Positions 15,413 through 23,979 of a stretch of DNA of 64,000 nucleotides are shown piece by piece. The DNA comes from Actinopolymorpha pittospori (GTDB taxonomy: Bacteria > Actinomycetota > Actinomycetes > Propionibacteriales > Actinopolymorphaceae). The stretch's first letter is position 1. Each line of letters starts with the position of its first letter. Location of the stretch: contig NZ_JADBEM010000001.1 in NCBI RefSeq assembly GCF_014873875.1, positions 4,960,001 through 5,024,000 of the forward strand. The letters run 5' to 3'. A program made the position numbers and the translations under genes. The notes under the pieces were generated by a model. The model worked only from the letters and a program-made list of their open reading frames with translations. It searched no databases and was not told the origin of the DNA.

Positions 15413-15569
15413 GGCGTCGCTCGGCGATCTGTGACGCTTGACCCGCTCCGCTCCGGCCTTCAATCTGGCTGGTTGCGAGGACTACGGGGAAGAGTGATTG
15501 CCCGAGTAGTAGCCCCCCGCCGGCCTCGCTGCACATACGTGGGCTGCTCGCACGCGTGCCGCCGGTTGT
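15413..15569. repeat. Right half of the repeat split by the IS array
   Basis: GGCGTCGCTCGGCGATCT at 15413-15430 matches 9283-9300 of the intact repeat (GGCGTCGCTTCGCGATCT). No gene is seen in the remaining 140 bp before the APH remnant. Confidence 0.7.
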
Positions 15570-15899
15570 TCAGCCTGGCGAACGACAGCCGTCTAGTTGG
15601 TCGAGGAGTTGGACGATCTTCTCCCGAAGGCCTGAGATCCAGGGAACGCTCTCCCGAGCGCACCACTCGGCGTTGCGAACGGCGTTGAAGATGTCGTAGA
15701 TCCAGAAGAGCTGGTCCCAGTTTCTCGGCTCGGCGCCTCCGTGTGCTGCGTAGGACCTGCGTACTCCCGGGAGGATCGCAGCCGAGCGGGGGTCATCGGC
15801 TGGGCCGCCGCGAACGAAGTGAGCGAAGTCGTAGAGCGGGTCGCCGACCACGGCATCTCCGAAGTCGACGATGTCGACGACTCGGTTCCTGCGTCGCAT
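15570..15899 (-). pseudogene. Aminoglycoside-phosphotransferase-family (APH) C-terminal fragment
   Basis: Only the C-terminal third of an APH/ChoK-fold kinase is present: RVVDIVDFGDAVVGDPLYDF contains the Mg-binding DFGD and the following DP-x-x-D-F that close the active site, then LFWIYDIFNAVRNAEWCARE and a terminal amphipathic helix. The N-terminal lobe and the catalytic HGD loop upstream are missing; the bases where they should be (beyond 15900) belong to the divergent AAC(3) gene. It is therefore a truncated, inactive remnant, head-to-head with an intact aminoglycoside acetyltransferase. Confidence 0.7.
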
Positions 15900-15940
15900 C
15901 GGGGAAACCGGATTGCGCGGCTCCATGGCCTGCAACCACA

Positions 15941-16795
15941 ATGCCGGACGTGCCGGCGCCCACTGACCTGATGCGTGACCAGACGTTCATCCCGATGACC
16001 CAGCCCAAGCTCGTCGAGGGCCTGCGGCAGCTTGGCGTCGAGCCCGGCTCCGTGCTGATGGTGCATGTCCGAATGTCGGCATTCCGATGGGTCGTCGGCG
16101 GGATCGACGCCATCGTCGAATCTTTGCGTGATGCGGTCGGCCCGTCCGGCACTCTTCTTGCCTTCACCGGCTGGGAGGACAGCCCCTACCACCTGCCGCT
16201 GTGGGACGACTGTCCCCGGTGGCAAGCCGCCTACCGCGACCACCAGCCCGCCTTCGACCCAGCCGTCTCGAGCGCCCGCCGCGACTTCGGCCGCTTCCCC
16301 GAGCGACTCCGCACCTGGCCAGGCGCCCGTCGCAGCGGGCATCCGGAGGCCAGCTTCGCCGCCCTTGGACCTGGCGCCGCACGCCTGCTCGCCGACCAGC
16401 GGGACAACGACCCGTTCGGGTTCGACAGCCCTCTGGACCGGCTGTGCGAGGAGGACGGCCAGGTCTTGCTGCTCGGCGCGCCGTTGAACAGGATGACCCT
16501 CTGCCACCACGCTGAAGCACTGACCGATTTGCCGAGCCGTCGGTTCCATACCTTCCGTGCGCCGGTAGCGGGCATGGGCCTCCGCGAGTACCGCATGATC
16601 GACACGTTCTACGGTGCGTTCCCCTACTACGAGGACGGGCGGGGCATCGACTCGCCGACTCGCACGATGGCCGAACAGGCGGTTGCTGCTGGCGCCGGCC
16701 GCAGCACGCAAATCGGCGGGGCGACCGCCTGGCTGTTCGACTCTCGGGCAACGGTTGCCGCGGTGCGAGCGTGGCTGGAGCGCGAGTTCGGCTGA
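15941..16795 (+). CDS. Aminoglycoside N(3)-acetyltransferase
   Basis: 284 residues, the normal length of the antibiotic_NAT (AAC(3)) family. Signature segments: LRQLGVEPGSVLMVHVRMSA (the 'G...lvHsSl' strand), GPSGTLLAFTGWED, the RRSGHPEASFAALGPGA motif with the conserved R-x-x-H-P that contacts CoA, and VLLLGAPLNRMTLCHHAEAL with the conserved catalytic-region His. The enzyme acetylates the 3-amino group of 2-deoxystreptamine aminoglycosides using acetyl-CoA. Start ATG 15941 has no Shine-Dalgarno; GTG 15950 and ATG 15971 are alternatives. It stands divergently from the APH fragment. Resistance to a given drug cannot be predicted from sequence alone. Confidence 0.88.
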   Translation: MPDVPAPTDLMRDQTFIPMTQPKLVEGLRQLGVEPGSVLMVHVRMSAFRWVVGGIDAIVESLRDAVGPSGTLLAFTGWEDSPYHLPLWDDCPRWQAAYRDHQPAFDPAVSSARRDFGRFPERLRTWPGARRSGHPEASFAALGPGAARLLADQRDNDPFGFDSPLDRLCEEDGQVLLLGAPLNRMTLCHHAEALTDLPSRRFHTFRAPVAGMGLREYRMIDTFYGAFPYYEDGRGIDSPTRTMAEQAVAAGAGRSTQIGGATAWLFDSRATVAAVRAWLEREFG

Positions 16796-16965
16796 CGGCA
16801 TGGGCACCCGTGCATGCCCAGCCAGTAGCCAACCAGCCGAGATCACCCCGAGCGGCACGCGGTACCGCCGCTCGACGCGACCAAAAGGCAGACATTCGGC
16901 AGTTCGGAGCCTGCATCGCCGGCGCCGACACGCAAATGCCGGCACGAAATCAGCCACCGGCACCT

Positions 16966-17520
16966 CTACTCGAGATGGACAGCAGATTCGAATCTGGCCC
17001 GCACGGGCGGATCATCGAATCCGACCTCGCTCACCAGTCGTGTCACGATCTGTTCTTCGCTCTCGTCGGCGGTGATGATCGACTCGTCGACGAAGCCCAG
17101 CAGATCGCGAGGGTGATACCACTCGCTCAGTGTCTCCGGGCTGACGGTGATCAGCTGTTTGGTCTGGTGCCGACGCTGGGTCTCTTCCAGCTGGATGTCG
17201 AAGTAGTAGTGCTTGGTCACGCCCGCGTGATCATCTGTGAGTCGCCGGAGCATCTCACCGTACCGTTCCGCACCGAAGATGCCGTCGGCGATCACGTGGT
17301 AGCCGGCGTCGAGGGCGTACCGAGCAGTCATGTCGATCAGTCCGATGTTCGGCAGGCCAGGCCGGTCGTGCTCGCGGAGCACCGTACGGCGCAGGTAGTC
17401 CTGCTCGACCCAGGCGACACCACGCCCGAGGCGCTCCCGCAGACGTTTCGCGATTGTCGACTTGCCTGAGGCGGAGTTGCCACGGAGGATCACCAAGCGG
17501 GTTTGCGGGCTACCGACCAC
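16966..17520 (-). CDS. P-loop kinase (zeta-toxin/AAA_33-like)
   Basis: 184 residues. LVILRGNSASGKSTIAKRLR is a perfect Walker A at residues 9-28; WVEQDYLRRTVL carries the conserved Asp after strand 2, and YHVIADGIFGAERYGEMLRR provides the Walker-B-like ADG segment. A lid (RRHQTKQLITVSPETLSEWY) follows. The architecture is that of small-molecule kinases related to zeta toxin, chloramphenicol phosphotransferase and gluconate kinase. A zeta toxin would need an adjacent epsilon antitoxin; none is seen, so a drug- or metabolite-modifying kinase is more likely. ATG at 17520; upstream lies an integrase remnant on the same strand. Confidence 0.82.
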   Translation of the reverse strand: MVGSPQTRLVILRGNSASGKSTIAKRLRERLGRGVAWVEQDYLRRTVLREHDRPGLPNIGLIDMTARYALDAGYHVIADGIFGAERYGEMLRRLTDDHAGVTKHYYFDIQLEETQRRHQTKQLITVSPETLSEWYHPRDLLGFVDESIITADESEEQIVTRLVSEVGFDDPPVRARFESAVHLE

Positions 17521-17646
17521 GGCGAGACGATATCCGAAGGGTCGGTCCGGCCATTAGCCGCTCGGCGTCGGGCAGCTCGGCGGCGGCGAGCAGCCGCACC
17601 CGGTCGTTGAGGCGGCGTCGGCCATGCCTCCCGGCCGGAGCTTCCC

Positions 17647-17859
17647 CTACCGGTTCACTTGGCGCAGCAGCAGGCCGTCGGTGACGCTGTGTGCGGCGAG
17701 CGCGGCGAGCCAGGCGCGGACCACCCGCACCAGATCGGTCGCAGGGTGCACGCCGGGCGGCACCTTCACCCGGGCATCCTCGGCGTCCTGGTCGGTCTTG
17801 GACGTGCGGATGAGCACACCACCAGGCCCAGCTGGACCCGGTTCGACGCCATCTGGCAC
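17647..17859 (-). pseudogene. Tyrosine recombinase (integrase) fragment
   Basis: About 70 codons read VLIRTSKTDQDAEDARVKVP followed by HPATDLVRVVRAWLAALAAH and LLLRQVNR. This is the segment between box I and the catalytic His of phage-type integrases, with the diagnostic S-K-T-D-Q. The HxxR and Tyr region is missing, and the sequence downstream (RRLNDRVRLL) continues only in another frame. It is thus a decayed internal piece, possibly left from the integrative element whose att fragment lies at 3424. Confidence 0.65.
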
Positions 17860-18024
17860 ACATGGGTGCGAGCGTCCTCGGCGAACGCCGCTCGAGTACT
17901 CAGTCCCTTGAGTTCAGGAGGGCTATGCGCAGCATATATCTGGCTCTCTGGAGACGGCGGCTCTTCCGCCTCACCGCATCGGTTACAGAGTGTGGCGCCT
18001 TCTTGGTGATGTCATGGTTGGCCC

Positions 18025-18667
18025 ATGAGTGTGGACGATGCCGGCTGGCCAGAGGATGTCTACGGCCTGCTCCTACGTTTGGAATGCGATCCGTCTGCAG
18101 AAGTCCTGCAGGCGCTGCGGGGGGAACACGATCGGCTCGTCCGCCGGCCGATGGGGGGTGTGCGACGCCCTCGGCATCGTGGGCGGCTATGGTCGGGCGT
18201 GGCCATCTGCGCGGAGTTCCACCCTGCTGTCATGGCAACAGACCCGGGCGAACGTGTGGGTCGCCCGGCGGGTTCACATGACGGTGCTGTTCGACCTCGA
18301 CGGTCTGCGTGTTGAGGGTGGGTGGACATCCAACGACACCGACCAGCTGTGGCGTTACCGCTCCACTGTCGACGACGAGGACGCCGGTGGCGAGCTGGTA
18401 GAGGTCGTCATCGACCTCGACAAGGCGGGGTATGCCCTGACCGACGATCGGCTGACCCGGATGCCCCGCGGGTATTGCGCGGGGCATCCCCGGGCGGAGT
18501 TGATCCGCCGTCGAACTGTGATCGCCCGGCGCGACCTCGGCACTGGTCCGTGGCTGCACTCGGCGGAGGTCGTCGATCGCGTATGCGCAGCGTTTGATCA
18601 GTTGTTGCCGTTGGCGTCGTGGTTCGTCGGCTACGTGGTCAATGATGGCGACGACTCGGCGCCGTGA
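18025..18667 (+). pseudogene. DUF2461-family protein, frameshifted
   Basis: The first 45 codons (MSVDDAGWPEDVYGLLLRLE ... DRLVRRPM) and the remaining 170 (CDALGIVGGYGRAWPS ... VWVARRVHMTVLFDLDGLRV ... LTRMPRGYCAGHPRAELIRR) together give a DUF2461 protein of normal length, but they are in different frames. The shift falls in a run of six G at about 18150-18156. DUF2461 is a widely distributed family of unknown function with conserved 'Y.aDhPraelLr.k' near the C-terminus, visible here. A homopolymer sequencing error is possible; the gene would otherwise be intact. Confidence 0.75.
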
Positions 18668-18745
18668 CTGGTTCGGTCATGGCGTTCGGTTCTCGCCGTC
18701 GAGACCGGCCATCACCTTGCGCACGGTCGCCATCGGTCCGCGCGT

Positions 18746-19216
18746 TTACCCCACCGCGGCCGCCCAGTGCTCGCCGGCGTCGCGTTCCAGCGCCTTGAGG
18801 TACACGCTGAGCTTGCCGTAGAAGATGTACACCGCCTCGCGGTAGACCTGATGCTGGACGAACGGCGATGCGATGAAGCCGCCGCCGCGGTCGATCCGGT
18901 CGATGTGCAGCTCTTCTTCGGTGAAGCTGTCCAGGGCACCCTTCATGGCGTCGTCCTGTGCTTGGAACCAGTCGCGCAGGCTGGCGATCGTGATCGGCGC
19001 GGGCGGCGGGAGCTGGCGGTGCGCCCAATCAAGGGTGAACTTCTCGAAAGAATTGGTGTAGACGCCCTGGAGGCCACCCATCTCAACCAACAGTTCGCCC
19101 AGCGTGGGGTTCTGGCCCGGCAGCTTGTAGTTGAGATCGGCATCCGACACCACGGTGAGCAGGTGGTCCCGCATGCTGTGGTGTCCGCGAATTTCCGCTT
19201 CGAACAGGCTGTTCAA
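18746..19216 (-). CDS. DinB-superfamily protein
   Basis: 156 residues from TTG 19216, chosen because GAGAGGG lies 9-15 nt upstream and helix 1 (LNSLFEAEIRGHHSMRDHLL) starts right there. The four-helix DinB fold is supported by ELLVEMGGLQGVYTNSFEKF and SPFVQHQVYREAVYIFYGKL. The canonical metal-binding His triad is only partly visible (His in helix 1 and helix 4), so catalytic activity such as thiol transfer is uncertain. Third gene of an operon: the phosphoesterase stop lies 4 nt upstream of this start. Confidence 0.7.
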   Translation of the reverse strand: MNSLFEAEIRGHHSMRDHLLTVVSDADLNYKLPGQNPTLGELLVEMGGLQGVYTNSFEKFTLDWAHRQLPPPAPITIASLRDWFQAQDDAMKGALDSFTEEELHIDRIDRGGGFIASPFVQHQVYREAVYIFYGKLSVYLKALERDAGEHWAAAVG

Positions 19217-19220
19217 TCGT

Positions 19221-20060
19221 CTATCCCTCTCGTAATTGTGGGTGGTCCGGATGTTCGAGCCGACGCCCCGAGTGGTTTCGACTGACGTCAGGCTGGGTCT
19301 GGGTCGATGACGCGGCCCACGATCCACCTGTGTTTGCCGATCTGGCGTACGCGCTCGAATGCTTACTCGCTTGCTTGCTTATCTCGGCGTGGTGCCAGGT
19401 CACGTCCCACTTACCATCGCCGCCCGTCAACATCGCGTAACCCACGCGTTCCTTGTTTCGTGTACCGGCCCGGACAACCCGTAGGGCGCGCCCATCCGAT
19501 AGTCGATCCTCATACGTGCAGGGGTCGGGCACGTGACCGCAGAGCACCAGGTCTGCGTCGAGGTCGGCGAGCATGCGGAGCGAGGCATCCCGATCGGCGT
19601 CGGAAACGTTGGCATCGTAGGTCGGATGTCGCGGCCAGATGGAGTTCCACGGATTCCCCGGCATGCCGTGGCAAACCCATACCCCCTCGGTGAGGAGGAA
19701 CTCCTCAGGAAGCTCGCGCAGCCAGGCGAGGTCGGCGGGCGTGATCAGAGCCTGGCCCGCTCCAACCTCGTCAATCCAAGGGCCGGCGGGATCGGAACGG
19801 CGCAATCTCATCCAGAGCGTGTGCGGCCAGCGAGGGGTTCCCCAGTCCATGAGGTACCGGTCATGGTTGCCGGGAATCGTCCGGATGTCCTCGGCGCGAA
19901 GCAACGCGATCGTCTCTGCAGGCGGATCGGGTGAGAATGGACACTCCAGGACATCGCCAGCGAACACCAGCACGTCCGGGGCATGCCCCTTCATCGCAGC
20001 CACGGCAGCCTCAAGGGCCACAACGTTGCCCTCAGTGTCTGAGATCAGGCCGATCCTCAT
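19221..20060 (-). CDS. Calcineurin-like metallophosphoesterase
   Basis: 279 residues from ATG 20060. MRIGLISDTEGNVVALEAAV is the D-x-H/E...G(N) first metal motif, here with TEGN for the usual THGN; FAGDVLECPF is GD; IRTIPGNHDRYLMDW is GNHD; WVCHGMPGN is the fourth (H-G) and LVLCGHVPDP the GHxH-like fifth. The fold is the YfcE/MJ0936-type small phosphodiesterase group. The tail after about residue 235 is low-complexity and may be extended relative to relatives. It overlaps the upstream DinB gene by ATGA and runs to 4 nt before the next DinB gene: a three-gene operon. Confidence 0.85.
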   Translation of the reverse strand: MRIGLISDTEGNVVALEAAVAAMKGHAPDVLVFAGDVLECPFSPDPPAETIALLRAEDIRTIPGNHDRYLMDWGTPRWPHTLWMRLRRSDPAGPWIDEVGAGQALITPADLAWLRELPEEFLLTEGVWVCHGMPGNPWNSIWPRHPTYDANVSDADRDASLRMLADLDADLVLCGHVPDPCTYEDRLSDGRALRVVRAGTRNKERVGYAMLTGGDGKWDVTWHHAEISKQASKHSSAYARSANTGGSWAASSTQTQPDVSRNHSGRRLEHPDHPQLREG

Positions 20061-20680
20061 GCCGGGCAGCGTTGACGGGTCCTGCCATAACGGTTGGCGT
20101 AGATGTCGCGCACCATGCAGATCTGCGTGCCGTGGTGGCTCACCTCGTTGAGCATCGCCGCGAGGGCGTGGTCGCCGCGCCCCCAGGGATGTCCCGGGTA
20201 GTCCCGCTCGAGCATCTCGTCGGTCGTGTTCTTGAGCGCTTCCTTGAGCGCGGCCCAGCCGTCGTTGAATCGCGCTAGGCCCTCGTCGACGGTGGGGATG
20301 ATCGTGTGACCCCACATGCGCCCGTAAATCTCGCGTGTCGGGGTGGTGGGGCCGCCGACGATCTCAAGCTCGGCGAACAGGCCGGGCGCGGCGCCGAAGT
20401 GGTTGAGCAGCCAGTTGATGGTTGTCATGGGCATCAGGACCGGCTTGCCGTCGAACTCGTCGGTCGCAAGGTCCCAGTCGCACTCGACGACCCACTGGCC
20501 GCTGTCATCGCCGCCGGCGTGCTTCGTACGTTGCTCGCCCCGCGGGCGGATGCCCCACGCACCCGGGTGCGGCTCGAAGTCGAGCTCGTCTTGGATGAGG
20601 TCCTTCCGCGCTCGGTCGAGCGTGTAACTGTCGATGAGTCCCATCCAAGTGAGGAACAGGTCGGCGCGCTTGTCCGTCAT
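20057..20680 (-). CDS. DinB-superfamily protein (DUF664-like)
   Basis: 207 residues. The core is PMTTINWLLNHFGAAPGLFA (helix with conserved His) and AMLNEVSHHGTQICMVRDIY, the family's closing 'hh..EhghH.gqi..lRd.y' motif. With an additional His earlier this could form the three-His metal site of DinB/YfiT proteins. An insertion (residues 40-75) precedes the second helix. First gene of a DinB-phosphoesterase-DinB operon; stop overlaps the next ATG. Function is unknown; DinB proteins in actinobacteria often act on mycothiol or bacillithiol conjugates, which is only a family-level possibility here. Confidence 0.75.
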   Translation of the reverse strand: MTDKRADLFLTWMGLIDSYTLDRARKDLIQDELDFEPHPGAWGIRPRGEQRTKHAGGDDSGQWVVECDWDLATDEFDGKPVLMPMTTINWLLNHFGAAPGLFAELEIVGGPTTPTREIYGRMWGHTIIPTVDEGLARFNDGWAALKEALKNTTDEMLERDYPGHPWGRGDHALAAMLNEVSHHGTQICMVRDIYANRYGRTRQRCPA

Positions 20681-21398
20681 GGCGCCGAGCTTGGCATGCC
20701 CTCACTGCGTGCTACAAGATCCCCAGAGCCGAGCGACATCACGGACCGTGCCCCCGCAGGTCGATGGCGCTCTTGCTGGGCGCTCCTTGGGTGCGCCAGA
20801 ACCAGACGTTCTGGGCGGACGCCGTAACCCTTACTCAGGAGCGCGGTGGCCGCACCGATCGACGGTTCTGCGCGGCTTGGCAAGACGGTCGACACCGGGA
20901 GCAATGATCAGAACCTGTGGATGGCCCTCGGCCTGATGACGTGAAGGGACGCACCTTCCCGAGGAAGATCTGGAATCCATAGCTGTCTGATCAGGGCCGG
21001 CGTTGGCGCGCCGGTTCGGGAAGGTACGTCCGTGCTCGAGGTAGTCCAGGAAGAGGCCCAGTCCCACCACCAGCACGAGCCCGAGACCGTACTCGCCCTC
21101 GACGCCGTTGGTCGGGCGCAAGATCGCCGACCCTACTGCCGGCGGACGCATCGTCGTCTCACCCGGCAAAGCGGCGATCAATTCGACCCACATGCCTCGA
21201 TCATGCCGGACGAGCTTGCGGACGATCCACGCTCAGCGCAGCGGGACGAGGCGGCGACCTGTGCTGACCCCAGCGTGACCCCAACGACCTGCAACATCCG
21301 GCGACGATGAGCACCTGGTCGATGACCTCCGAAGCGCGCACAAGCAGGCCGTGATCAGGGTGCTCGGTCCTACGGATCTGATGGTCGCCGGGTGGCGT
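20681..21398. other. Stretch without a supported gene
   Basis: The best open frame is minus 20831-21193 (120 codons), with one hydrophobic segment EYGLGLVLVVGLGLFLDYLE and no recognisable domain; its C-terminal half is low-complexity. I cannot support it as a gene. Short inverted matches (GAAGGTACGTCC/GGACGCACCTTC) lie at 20941-21027. Confidence 0.4.
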
Positions 21399-21821
21399 TT
21401 ACGTCCGCTGTCGCAGGACGGCTGCCGTCCAGACTCCCAGGCTGCGCAGTGCTCGGCAGCGCGCGTATCCGTCCACCAGGTGGAGAGTCGGTCCGAGGGC
21501 GATCAAGGGTGGGATCGGCTCGTCGGCGCGAATGCGCGCAACGAAGCCATCCCGCCGCGCAACATGGATAGGGTCCGCGTCGTGCCGTTCCACCATGTCT
21601 TCGTTGACATCCAACAGCTCCAAGTTCAAGGTGTCCTGGAACCAGTCGTGGCGGGTGATCAGCTCGATCGGGATATCCGGCGCCTCCTCCGTCAAGGTCG
21701 CGAGGGCGTGGGCGGCCGGGTCATCGATCACCTTCCAGTGGACATTCACAAGCTCGCACGGTGGTCGATGACGAATCGTGGGGTGTGGGGACGACGTGTA
21801 ACCGTGTGTCGTGCGGGCCAT
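21399..21821 (-). CDS. ParB/sulfiredoxin-like domain protein
   Basis: 140 residues. The C-terminal 45 (FVARIRADEPIPPLIALGPT ... LHLVDGYARCRALRSLGV) match the ParB/Srx catalytic-fold signature (iPPlI.lg....lvDGyaR..al..lGv). The N-terminal part contains paired strands (PIELITRHDWFQDTLNLELL). There is no DNA-binding helix-turn-helix, so it is not a segregation ParB; stand-alone proteins of this type may be nucleotide hydrolases, kinases or nucleases. Start ATG 21821 is uncertain (no Shine-Dalgarno). It is monocistronic. Confidence 0.6.
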   Translation of the reverse strand: MARTTHGYTSSPHPTIRHRPPCELVNVHWKVIDDPAAHALATLTEEAPDIPIELITRHDWFQDTLNLELLDVNEDMVERHDADPIHVARRDGFVARIRADEPIPPLIALGPTLHLVDGYARCRALRSLGVWTAAVLRQRT

Positions 21822-22146
21822 CCACGGGCCATTAGCGCCGATTCTCGTGTCTAGCGGTGGCGCGTCGGTGGCTCCAGGATGTTGGGCGGCTCCGGGCTGC
21901 TTTCGCCTATGGGCATGTGATTGTGATGGTCGTTGCGCCCGAAGCGGGTGATCGGTCAGGGTCGATCTGACTGCCTGTTGTGGCGGATTTCGGATTGTCG
22001 TCCGACCCGGATGTGATGAGCGAGCACGATCTCACTTGGAGTACGACGGCGGGAGAGACGCAGCGATGGCTGCCGTTGCGCTCTGTCGCCGCCAGTGATC
22101 GGCGTGTCATGTTGACCGCGATCGTGTCGCTTGCTGTAGTTGAATC
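21822..22146. other. Region upstream of the transposase, probable IS left end
   Basis: 325 bp without a gene; it should contain the left terminus of the element encoding the 22147 transposase, but I could not find an inverted match to the 23890-23975 side. CTAG occurs at 21850-21853. Confidence 0.35.
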
Positions 22147-23890
22147 GTGGAACAAGCAGCGATATCCACCCCAGAAGCGGCCCGTCGGGGCAGTGAGTAC
22201 TTCGCCGCCCCAGCAGCGGCGAACCAGCGTCGTTACGAGGCACTGCGCGCGTACCTGTTCGAGGGAGTCTCAGCGGCGGAGGCGGCGACCCGCTTCGGCT
22301 ACACCCTGACGACGCTGCAGTCGCTGGTGCGGGACTTCCGGGCCGGACGCTGCGAGTTCTTCCAGAGCTCGCGTCCGGGCCCGAAGACGGCCCCGGCCAA
22401 GGAAGCGGCCCGCACCAGGATCATCGAGCTGCGCCGGTTGGGCCACTCGGCCCAGGAGATCGCTGCCGCGCTCGCCGAGGAGGACACTCCGCTCAACCGC
22501 ACCGGGGTCGCCGAAGTCCTGGCCGAGGAAGGGTTCCCACGCTTGTGGCCCCGTCCGCACGCCGAGCGCGGCCTACCCCGACGCGAATCCCAGCCCCGCA
22601 CCAAGGTGATCGACTTCGCCGTCCTGCCCGCCCACGCCGACACCCGGATGGCCGGGCTACTGCTGACCATCCCCGATCTGGTGGCACTGGACCTGCCCGG
22701 CCTGGTGCGGGCCGCGGGCTATCCCGGCACGTCTGTGATCCCGGCGATCAGCTCGATCCTGTCGCTGCTGGCGATCAAACTCACCACCACCCGCCGCGTC
22801 TCCCACATCGACGACATCGCCACCGACCCCGGTGCGGCGTTGTTCGCCGGGCTGACCAGCCTGCCCAAGGCCACCGCGCTGACCACCTACTCCTACCGGC
22901 TCGACCACACCCGGCAACAACGATTCCTTGCCGCACTGGACAAAGCCAGCCTCGCCGCAGGGCTCGCGCACGGCGAGGCGATCAACCTCGACTTCCACGC
23001 CGTCATGCACTGGGGCGCCGACCCCGCGTTGGAAAAACACTACGTGCCCAGACGTTCGCAACGCACCCGCTCAGTGTTGACCTTCTTCGCCGAAGACGCG
23101 GCCACCCACACCCTGCTCTACGCCAACGCCGACCTCGCCAAAGCCAACCAGAACAACGAAATCCTCGCCTTCGCCGACCACTGGCGCACAACCTCCGGAG
23201 CGGACCCGAAACTGTTGATCTTCGATTCCAAGGTCACCACCCAGGCCCAGCTCGCCGACCTCGACGCCCGCGGCATCGCCTTCATCACCCTGCGCGCCCG
23301 CACCCCGAAACTCACCGAACACCTACATGCCTTGCCCGCCAAGGACTGGACACCACTCACCATCGCCCGAGCGGGCGGGAAAACCCGCCGTGTCCGCGTG
23401 ATCGAAGACCCCGCCGCCACACTCTCGGCCTACCCCAGCACGCTACGCCAACTCGCCATCACCGGACTCGGGCACGACGAACCCACCATCCTGATCACCA
23501 ACAATCGCACCACCCCGACCAAACACGTGATCGAGGCCTACGCCAGGCGGATGAACATCGAACAACGCCTCGCCGAAGCCATCCGCTCCTTCGGCCTGGA
23601 CGCCCTCGCCGGCGCGGTCCCCCAACATCGACCTCGACGTCGTGCTCTCCGTACTCGCCCACACCATCTGCGCCGCGCTCCGCCGACGCCTCCCCGGCTA
23701 CGCCACCGCCACACCCGACACCCTGCAACGCCGATTCCTCTCCACCGGCGGCACAATCGAAAACCGCGATAACGAAACCATCGTCCGCCTCGACCGACGC
23801 GCCTACTCACCCGTCCTCCGCCACGCCGACCTCCCCACCACCGAAGTCCCCTGGTGGGGCGGACGACACCTCCGCTACGAATACGAGTGA
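22147..23890 (+). pseudogene. IS4-superfamily (IS1634-like) transposase, frameshifted near the 3' end
   Basis: The main frame from GTG 22147 has N-terminal helix-turn-helix segments (GVSAAEAATRFGYTLTTLQS), then a DDE core with GEAINLDFHAVMHWG (first Asp) and KLLIFDSKVTTQAQLADLDA (second Asp), and the Y-R/N-x-E helix RRMNIEQRLAEAIRSFGLD. After codon 496 the frame goes into Arg/Pro nonsense, while the expected ending (VLSVLAHTICAALRRRLPGY ... WWGGRHLRYEYE) follows in the next frame to 23890. The break is in CCCCC at about 23622-23626: one C too many. Full protein would be about 580 residues. Family assignment is tentative. Confidence 0.75.
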
Positions 23891-23935
23891 TCAAGCTGGG
23901 GTTGAATCCGCTGCGCGAGAATCAGCGTTAGCCGA

Positions 23936-23975
23936 GGGCGGATTCAATCGGTCGTTGCAACGCCGACACCTTGGC
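23936..23975. repeat. Solo terminus resembling an IS30-type end
   Basis: GGATTCAATCGGTCGTTGCA closely resembles GGATTCAACCGGTCAAGTCT at the left end of the IS30 element at 43.9 kb. It is cut off after 40 bp by the CTAG and IS701 copy 2. Confidence 0.45.
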
Positions 23976-23979
23976 CTAG

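Noticed and set aside
16966-17520. Zeta toxin of an epsilon/zeta toxin-antitoxin system
   Set aside because: No epsilon-like antitoxin gene adjoins it; a general small-molecule kinase is the safer call.
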